Source of the DNA: Orthonyx spaldingii
Taxonomy: Eukaryota > Chordata > Aves > Passeriformes > Orthonychidae
NCBI GenBank assembly: GCA_013397795.1
Contig: VZTJ01006073.1
Span: 877,622 to 941,621, forward strand
DNA length: 64,000 bases
Direction of reading: 5' to 3'
Below the pieces are notes generated by a model. It did not search any database and was not told the origin of the DNA. It saw only the letters and a list, made by a program, of their open reading frames with translations. Shown one piece after another: positions 57,301 to 64,000 of the stretch (position 1 is the stretch's first letter; the number at the start of each line of letters is the position of its first letter). The position numbers and the translations under genes are program-made.

Positions 57301-60300
57301 TTTCAGCTTGAAGCTATCCCCTTGTCCTGTCACTACACTGCCTTATATGAAGTCCCTGCCCATCTTTCTTGTAGGCTCCCTTCAGGTACTGGAAGGTGCA
57401 GTAAGGTCACCCCAAAGCTTCTCTTCTCCAGGCTGATCAATCCCAATTTTCTCAGCTTTTCCTCATAGGCGAGCTGCTCCATCACGTGTGTGATCTCCCT
57501 CTGGGTCACTGAGAGCTCACTTGGGTTCTCTACCTTTTGATCTCGGTTTGGAAGGCGTAGGTCTGGTAGGTTGGGAAGGGCTCGGGTGGTGTGATCACTT
57601 CACCCTCTTCCTCAGAGGCAGCTGGTGGGACCTCCTGCATGGCAGCACGGAGCTCTGCAGGGAAAAAGGGACAGGGGTTACGTGGGAAAACAGCTCTGTG
57701 TGGAAGCTGGAGCCTCTCTGAGCCTTCCTCTGCTATCTATGAACAACAAGCAGAGCTTTCTCCAGGTGACTCCGTGTTCCAGCTGTGGCACCCAGTGCTA
57801 TTGGAATGCCACAGACTCTGCTCTGTCCACCCAAAAATTCCCTGATATGGCTGCTCCAGACAGAGTGAGATGGATTCTATGATATCAAACATCTTAACCA
57901 CTGTTTCTCGTCTTCTCACACAGCAGTCCTCAGGGTATGGTAAAAACTGACAAGAAATTAGAAGCTTCTTGTCGTGGACATTTCGGGGCAGCAGCTGGGA
58001 CTGGTTGCTCTAGTTCTGGTGTGTGGTCATGTCCAAGCACTCCCTGAAATACTGAAGCATCCCTTTAAAGCATCTGCTTGGAAAAGCTGGACAGGCTGAG
58101 ATATGATAACAAGTCCTGAGAAAAAGGACAGGAGAGGACTTAGGGTGAGTTAAAAATATCTCTGTGAACTGATTTTTACAGACCAGTCCTCTCCATTGGG
58201 AGGAAATTCCAGCTAGACCATCCTTCTGTTTCTTCACAGAAAGGACACTTCCTTTGCTACGAGGATATGTTTGCTGTGGGGTTATGGATCTCCTAATTTG
58301 AAAAACATGTGTGCAGTACAAAGTAGTCAAACAGGTGAAAAAAACCCAGTAAATCGAGCTTTCTTTACTTCTGAGACAAAATACAGCTGGAAAATTCACC
58401 ACTGAAGGACAGTAATTCCCAATGGAAAACACCAGAATAGAGAAGTTAACTACTGAATTTAGGATTAAATCCATAACAGAGGAGGTTTCAGGGTTTTCAC
58501 CAGTGGCAGAGATATATCAGTAGATAAATGCTTCCAGTAACACATTTATTGTACAGTTTTCTCATGGTTTCAAATCAAAGCTGAGTGTGTCTTCAATGGG
58601 TAATCTACAGTTTGTAGGTTTTTGTTTTATTATTAAATATTACATATAATTACACATTGTTTATATTTATGTGATGTTGTTATCTTATTGGGGTGTTTAA
58701 TATGCTTACACCTATTTCCCTGTGTCCAGAATCAGAAAATAATTAGAAAGTAATTTAATTTTAGATGCACAAGCCATGAACAACCCTGAGCCAAGTGGAA
58801 TTGGCCTTGATTCACTTGCTCTTTGCTTCTGGGCCCACACCTAGAAGGGTGCAGTGGTTTTGCTGCAGGAAAATCCCAACGTTTTCTTGGCATTTGATCT
58901 TACCCGTCTGATCCATCCCAGTGATTGTCACTTTGGCAGAGGGGTCGCTGTAGGGGCCCATCCCTGCCTTGCTGGTGCAGGCTGTCCTAAAGTGGTAGGT
59001 GAACCCCTGGGGGAGGTTTCTGGCGTGGTAGCAGCAGTCAGTGAGGTCAGAAGCAAGAGTTGTCCACTCCCCATCTTGAACCAAGGGAAGAGAGAAAAGA
59101 GATCAGGACTCATTTAAGGTGATCACAATGGGTTGGAAGAATTTTGAGATTTGGGGTTTTGTTGTGTTTTGGTTTGGTTTTTTTTCCCCACCAACTTTAC
59201 TTATGTGCTGGGAGTATGGAAAAACCAACTTACTATGGCCAACTTTTGGGCTGTACGTGTGTTATTCTCTAAAATCAGCTGCTTTATATCTGATAATTCC
59301 AGGTTGTGCCAGCACTGTTCCAGAGGAGTGGTGAAACTTTCCTGCGTTTTTTCTCTTCATCTAATGCATGTCACCAAACTTCATGTCACCAAACTCTACT
59401 GGAAATTTACATCAAGAACTCCAAATAAAGGATAAATCACTGATTTTTTTTTCCTGTTAGGTCTGTGTTGAATCCAATTGAGACCATAAGGTGCAGGATT
59501 CCAGGACAGAACCATCCACTAACACCATCCCAGCAAACCCAGTGTTTGAAACACAGGCAGTTTTACTCAGCTTTTATGAAACTCGAATGATTTCTCATGA
59601 AACTTCAGTTATAGGTACGTTCTGGATTCATTATTCATGGAATTAAGGAAGGACAAAAATCATTAGCAAACATTTAATGAACATTCCTCCCCCATGATGC
59701 TGTGTCCCATATTTTGCTGCTGCACTCAAGGTTGACCCCAACTGCCTGGAACTGCCTGAGATTAAAACCATCCTTCCATTCAAATAAACCCTGGCAGAGA
59801 GCCTCAAACCATGGCATAAGCAGCAATTCCCTGTGCAAACCTGAGGTACCAATGACTTTGCAGGGTACTGGTTGAATTGAGGGCTGTGTTTGTGCAAGAG
59901 GGAGCAGATACAGCTTAGAAATAGAGAAAAAGATCTGCAGAAGCAGCCTACAAGAGCCTGTTGTGAAATAATGAATAAAACAAGGAATTTATTCGAGTTC
60001 AGGAGAGCAGGACTTTGCATGTTCCTGCCAAATACACAGAATGCAATGGAAGGTTGTAGATGCTGTTTCCCATTTTTCTTCCTAATTGGAAGAAAAATTT
60101 TTGAGTTTGTATCCTCCCCAAAGTCTCTCCTACAGCTGTGTCAAAAAGAAAAATGATAAAGAAAGTGGTGTTGGAGGAAAAGTGACTCACACCAGGTCGA
60201 GAGAGAAGAGGCAGAAAGCTGCTGCCCATGCCCATGCTAATCCAGAAAGGAGTGGTTTTTTGTTTGTTTGTTTGGAAAATGAAGTGAAGGAACAGGGAGC

Positions 60301-63300
60301 AGCTGAATGCAAGGGCTGTGTTTGTGTGGCTGCAGCAGGAATTGCTATCAGACATCACACTCATAACAACAACAGCAGAGCCATCCCAAGAGAGGCGGAA
60401 CAGCCTTGGGGATTTGATTCAAAGCTTTTGTAACTAAACACGAAAACATCCACTTTTGACAAGGGCAGATAGTGACAGGATGAGTGGGAACAGCTTTAAA
60501 TTGTAAGAGGAAAGGGTTAGATTAGATGTCAGGAAGAATTTATTTACTCAGAGAGTGCTGAGGCCCTGGCCCAGAGAAGCTGTGGCTGCCCCTGCATCCC
60601 TGGAAGTGTTCAAGGCCAGGTTGGACGGGGCTTGGAGCAACCTGGGATAGTGGAAATTGTCCCTGCCCATGGCAGGAGGGCTGGAATTAGATGATTTTTA
60701 AGGTCCCCTCCAACCCAACCCATCCCATGATTATATGATCCACTGACTTTCACCAGGCTCTGGACCAAGAGTTGAAAGAGAATATCAAAGGGGTGATGCA
60801 GTTTTGCCAAATTTTGGTTATCTTGTCCTGGCTCTTTGCCCCAAGCTTCCTCCATAATCAATGGTAAAAGAACGCGTGGCTGTTCAGCAGAGGATAAATT
60901 GCCTGTTTGATAAACCATCTTTCTCCAAGACTGTACAGAAAGCTTGATCTTGCAATGATGTTGTTTCATTAGTGTCTAATTTTGTCAGATTGCTCAGAGC
61001 TGCATTTTCTCCTGCAGCTGCTCACTTTTTGGTTGCAGCTTCCACACACCTTAGTTTGAGTCACACTTTAGCAAAGCCTTGGCAGGAATGTACAAATTCC
61101 AGGCTGATTTAACCAGCACAACCCCTAATTTTTAGAGGGCTAAATGATGGCTGTTGGATTGCAGAATAAATTCCATTCCTAATTCTAAACTAGGGAGTTA
61201 AATCAGGCTGTTTCTGAATAAAAATAAAACATCCAGCTGGTGAAGAGATCACACAAACTGAGATGTTCCTTGCAAAGCGTGAGGACAGCACTTTACCTTC
61301 AGTCTTGCACTGGACGGTGTAATGGACAGGGGTGTTGGTTTCCACAGGTTTCCAAACCAGCTGCACTCCATCCTTGTAGACCTCCACGATGTCAGGGGGC
61401 GGAGGGCTGGGAGGAACCTCTGGGGAGAGGAGGCACAACCCCGTGAGTGTTAACAGCAGCACTGCTGTGATACAAAACTCTACACCCAGCATGTCTCAGC
61501 TACAGATATTATTTTTATATATATATATATAAAACATGTATATGTTTTTTATATATACATACAACTAGTGGGACAGCAATTTTGCCGTCCCTAATTCAAA
61601 TTTAGTATTAAGATTATGTCTTGGAGTGGCACTTAAACCAGGGGAGAAAATAAAGAGTGAAGAAGAAGGTGCCACGCTAACACACAGCAGAGGCTGTGCA
61701 TTGTCCTCTGCACCCATGTGCAGAAATCTCACCTCAGAGGTATTTACAGCTCGCATTTTTGGGGGCAGAAATACTTAAATACCTATTTCTGTAGCTACTC
61801 CTTCTCTCACCTGCTTTCCTTATGACACAAGAGGTGGATGCTGAGCCCAGGGAGTTTGTGGCCACACAGGTGTAAATACCAAAATCCTCAGCAGTGACAG
61901 AGAGAATGGTTAGCAGCTGGAAGTGTTTGAGCTTAGATGAGATGAGGATCCGGCTGCTGCCCTGGACAGGAATCCCATCTGGAAAGCAGGAGATGGGAGA
62001 GATAAGTACCCTGCAAATGGATCCCAAGGTGTTCAAAGCTCTCCCTGCAGCCCTGTCCCGGAGGTCAGGGGCTCTCTGGAGGGCTGGCAGTGTCACCTCT
62101 GAACCAGCTGACGTGCAGGGAGGAGTGAGCTGCCGTCCGGCACGAGAGCGTCACGCACTGCCCGGCGGCCGCAGCCTGGTCCACGAGCTCCTCCACGAAC
62201 GACGGGGCTGCAGAGAGGAGGAAAAGCGGTGATTCAGAACAGCCAGGAGAGCTTTGTGCAATACACATCCCTGCAGGACAGCAGGAAGCATTTTTAATGG
62301 GGTCAGGAACTTTTTTGTCATTCCTTTGGCCACCGTTTGGAGAATCCCCCAGGCACTGAGTGCACAGGTATAGGAGCTCTGTTCACCCATGGGTATAGAG
62401 GGACAGATCCAGACGGATCTTGGAAAACCCATGGGGAATATCTGCATTGCCCAGCCCTGGTGCAGCTAAAGCAGCGGAACAGCTCAGAGCAGAGAGAGAC
62501 CCTATCACAGCAAGGGTGTTCCTCTGGCTGAGCCTAAATGTGGGGGCAAAACTGAATTATGGAATTTCAGGGATGAGGGGATCTGATAGGACAAGAGGAA
62601 ATGGCCTCCAGTTGCACCAAGGAAGGTTTAGATTGGATATTAGGGAAAGTATCTTCATGGAATGGGTTGTCAAGGATTGGAGGAGGACGCCCAGGGAAGT
62701 CTCACCATCCCTGGAGGGATTTAACAGACGTGTGGCACTTGGGGACAGGGTTTAGTTTGGCAGTGCTGGGTTAATGGTTGGACTCAATGATCTGAGAGGT
62801 CTTTGCCAATCTAAATGATTCTGTGATCAAGACAACACAAGAAGAGAGAAGGAGACATGAAAGATGGATATTGAAGAAGGAAAAACCCCATAGGGCATCA
62901 AATGTGCCCTTTTCTCCATGGGAAAGGGGGAACTCAGGTTTTTTCCTGTGTTTCTCCGGGTTTTTTCTCCACAGTGGCCAGGGGCTGCCAGCCTCCCACT
63001 CCTGCCCTCCCCAGTGTTTGTCTGGGCTCTGCTGAATGCTGGGGCAGTAACCTGACCTCAGAAAAGGCTCCTGATGGAATCAAGGGGAAACTTGCCAGGA
63101 AAAAAGCAAGTTCAGCTTTGCTGAATCACCCCCAGGGGGTAAAACAAACCAATATCTTGTGCCACAGCAATACCTTTCTCCTTTGGGATGAGGCTTGGAA
63201 GCTTGAATGAAGGCAGTGCTGATTTCCTCTTCAGAGATCCTTCAGCCCCTATTAACAGCTCCTTTTCTGCTGCCTCACTTCCCAGCTCACCAAACTCTGT

Positions 63301-64000
63301 TGTGAGAAAGGATGAGAAGTCACTCAAGGCCATCCTTCTCCCCGTGGCATCCATTTGCAGTGACAGTTCTGCCTTCACACATAAACAGTCCCAGGTTCCC
63401 TTATTAACCAGCCTTTGATTAACAGGGAAGGAAGGCTGTGACAGCTGCTGCAAACAGAACAGTGTCCTGGAAGAACAGGGAACATCCAGGGATGGCAGAG
63501 AAGAAAGGTCAGATTCCCATGCCCAGAGTGGCTTCACTGGCCTCTCCCAGTCACTTTAAGCTTAGAGATGTGCCATGGCCAGATGACAACTGCAGCAAGG
63601 AAAGCATCACCCAGCCCTGATCTGCTGCTTCTGTGCAACCTCAAATGGGAATTTGAGCCCCTTCCCTCAGTGGATTAACCCAGCTGGCTCTGCACTGAAG
63701 CCAGCCACTAACAGAGAGCTGATGGTGAAGTGGAGATTGCTGATTTCAGAACCTGCCACAGCCAGGTTTGCAATCCCAGTCTAACCACAGCCTCAAACAG
63801 GCTGGGGAAAAGGAAAAAGGCAGCTTTAGTAGAGCCCAGTTATAGCAGCAAATCTGTGAAGGAACGGAGGGAAATAATTACCTTCCTCTGGTTCAGGAGA
63901 TGTCTTTCCTTTTAGGATTCTTGAAATATGGGCAACAGAAGCTTTCACTTTCTTCTTCAGACTCTGCTCCACTGACTGCTCCATGGAATGAGACCTTGCA
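54135..64000 (-). CDS. obscurin-family protein, C-terminal Ig-FN3-kinase part (partial gene)
   Basis: Obscurin is a giant sarcomeric protein ending in kinase modules. Twelve exons read in one frame: >64000-63882, 63296-63174, 62207-62097, 61978-61811, 61419-61297, 59074-58904, 57654-57534, 56700-56461, 55838-55615, 55160-55085, 54592-54443 and 54312-54135, about 600 codons. Domain order is basic linker, one Ig domain, one FN3 domain, acidic linker, protein kinase, short tail to TGA. Kinase wording (HLDLRSENMIITE, PQTDIW, YAGLSGGAV) and the tail (VTFPTTKLRNF, REKKRGLL) match the second, C-terminal kinase of human obscurin far better than SPEG or titin. Human OBSCN is on 1q42, not beside CYP8B1, so this may be avian OBSCN in a different neighbourhood or a kinase-bearing paralogue. 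All introns are GT-AG and phases agree; the 5' end lies past the window. Confidence 0.88.
54443..54592 (-). CDS. obscurin-like exon: kinase C-lobe
   Basis: Encodes LSANYPVSSDAPCEF, then LKLTRCYAGLSGGAVSFLQS and TLCANP, matching the distinctive obscurin kinase wording. Acceptor TTCTGGGGCAG, donor GTAAGA. Confidence 0.93.
54648..54975 (+). mobile_element. CR1 LINE fragment in obscurin-like intron
   Basis: A longer copy reaching GGAGCGAGTCCAGAGGAGGC, then GAGGAAAGGCTGGGAGAGTT and GAGCTTTAGATTAGATATCA. It starts about 55 bases inside the intron next to a kinase exon, antisense to the gene. Confidence 0.9.
55085..55160 (-). CDS. obscurin-like exon: kinase APE motif
   Basis: Encodes APELLTEQGALPQTDIWSVG followed by ITAFI. 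APE and DxW-G are the standard C-lobe motifs. Acceptor GCCTTTCCAG, donor GTGAGT. Confidence 0.92.
55615..55838 (-). CDS. obscurin-like exon: kinase catalytic and DFG loops
   Basis: Encodes VRDYLWQILSATEYLHAHN, the catalytic loop ILHLDLRSENMIIT (HxD kept, Arg of HRD replaced by Leu) and LLDFGNAQ (DFG). Acceptor TTTCTCCCACCAG, donor GTGAGT. Confidence 0.93.
56461..56700 (-). CDS. obscurin-like exon: kinase N-lobe
   Basis: Encodes the nucleotide-binding loop RGRFSIVRQC, the Lys strand ALAAKIIP, the alpha-C Glu region (VLLEYQVLRKLHH) and the hinge segment VLIQEMCVGPELL. The loop has only two of the three usual glycine positions recognisable. Acceptor TTTTGTACCAG, donor GTAAGA. Confidence 0.92.
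57083..57176 (+). mobile_element. CR1 LINE fragment (plus arm of inverted pair)
   Basis: Contains GTGACAGGACAAGGGGGGAT and CTTTAGACTAGATATAAGGA. It is immediately followed by a reverse CR1 copy. Confidence 0.85.
57180..57485 (-). mobile_element. CR1 LINE fragment (minus arm of inverted pair)
   Basis: Contains TGGCCTTGAACACTTCCAGG, CTAATATCTCATCTAAACCT and CTTCTCTTCTCCAGGCTGAT. It ends about 50 bases from the obscurin-like exon at 57534. Confidence 0.92.
57534..57654 (-). CDS. obscurin-like exon: acidic linker to kinase
   Basis: Encodes LRAAMQEVPPAASEEEGEVI, then PPEPFPTYQTYAFQTEIK, ending at the entry to the kinase domain. Acceptor TTTTTCCCTGCAG, donor GTAGAG. Confidence 0.85.
58904..59074 (-). 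CDS. obscurin-like exon: second half of FN3 domain
   Basis: Encodes GEWTTLASDLTDCCYHARNL, then FTYHFRTACTSKAGMGPYSD, the Y-x-F-R and G-x-Y-S signature of FN3 F-G strands. Acceptor TTGGTTCAAG, donor GTAAGA. Confidence 0.9.
60468..60742 (+). mobile_element. CR1 LINE fragment
   Basis: Contains GTTAGATTAGATGTCAGGAA, AGTGTTCAAGGCCAGGTTGG and TTTTAAGGTCCCCTCCAACC, with a tail ATGATTATATGAT. Lies in the FN3 intron, antisense to the gene. Confidence 0.92.
61297..61419 (-). CDS. obscurin-like exon: first half of FN3 domain
   Basis: Encodes VPPSPPPPDIVEVYKDGVQL, VWKPVETNTPVHYTVQCKTE: the proline-rich entry and core Trp of a fibronectin type III fold. Acceptor CTCCCCAG, donor GTAAAG. Confidence 0.9.
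61506..61560. repeat. (AT)n-rich simple sequence
   Basis: TA dinucleotide runs interrupted by TTTTT and GTATATG, in the obscurin-like intron between FN3 and Ig exons. Confidence 0.85.
61811..61978 (-). CDS. obscurin-like exon: second half of Ig domain
   Basis: Encodes DGIPVQGSSRILISSKLKHF and later TAEDFGIYTCVATNSLGSA, the D-x-G-x-Y-x-C signature with the second Ig cysteine. Acceptor CCTGCTTTCCAG, donor GTGAGA. Confidence 0.9.
62097..62207 (-). CDS. obscurin-like exon: first half of Ig domain
   Basis: Encodes APSFVEELVDQAAAAGQCVT and LSCRT..HVSWFR, the B-strand Cys and core Trp of an I-set Ig fold. Acceptor CTCTCTGCAG, donor GTGACA. Confidence 0.88.
62575..62826 (+). mobile_element. CR1 LINE fragment
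   Basis: Contains GGCCTCCAGTTGCACCAAGG, TTTAGATTGGATATTAGGGA and GGTTGGACTCAATGATCTGA, ending ATGATTCTGTGATC. Lies in the intron upstream of the Ig domain exons, antisense to the gene. Confidence 0.92.
63174..63296 (-). CDS. obscurin-like linker exon
   Basis: Acceptor TCTCACAACAG; encodes FGELGSEAAEKELLIG and a basic stretch KLPSLIPKEK that leads into the Ig domain. Donor GTATTG. Starts with two bases and leaves one, matching both neighbours. Confidence 0.75.
63882..64000 (-). CDS. obscurin-like exon at window edge (linker)
   Basis: Codes for a basic, Ser-rich linker including MEQSVEQSLKKKVKASVAHI and SRILKGKTSPEPEE, then donor GTAATT. The exon start is outside the window. Frame and phase fit the next exon; similarity was not testable. 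Confidence 0.65.

Overview
The window is vertebrate nuclear DNA, almost certainly from a bird. Genes are split by GT-AG introns, intergenic DNA carries many truncated CR1 LINEs with the avian 3' tail, and the gene order HHATL - CCDC13 - HIGD1A - ACKR2 - CYP8B1 is the block known from human 3p22. There is one assembly gap (40344-40652). No prokaryotic, phage or CRISPR content was seen.

Layout: (1) 316-462, minus: first coding exon of HHATL; the rest of the gene lies before the window. (2) 1.3-8.7 kb: intergenic, with CR1 copies, an (ATCC)n microsatellite and a palindromic TAATTA cluster. (3) 8767-34168, minus: complete CCDC13, rebuilt here as 15 coding exons whose phases all agree (697 codons plus stop), with a CpG-island first exon. 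(4) 35596-40321, minus: HIGD1A, three coding exons (95 aa), with its untranslated first exon running into the gap. (5) 46316-47433, plus: main coding exon of the atypical chemokine receptor ACKR2, whose start codon must lie in an upstream exon. (6) 49637-51169, plus: intronless CYP8B1, sterol 12-alpha-hydroxylase. (7) 54135-64000, minus: 3' part of an obscurin-family gene (linker, Ig, FN3, linker, kinase, C-terminal tail) in 12 exons, open at the right edge.

The genes do not form a pathway. HHATL and the obscurin-like gene point to muscle, CYP8B1 to liver bile-acid synthesis, ACKR2 to chemokine scavenging, HIGD1A to mitochondria, and CCDC13 to centriolar satellites and cilia. They share only a conserved neighbourhood.

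I found no convincing new system. The points most worth checking are the obscurin-type kinase gene beside CYP8B1 (human OBSCN is on another chromosome), the missing ACKR2 initiator exon with its altered DRY motif, and a 50-bp minisatellite built from two related half-units. Exon limits come from reading splice sites and codon phase by eye; no alignment or transcript was available.
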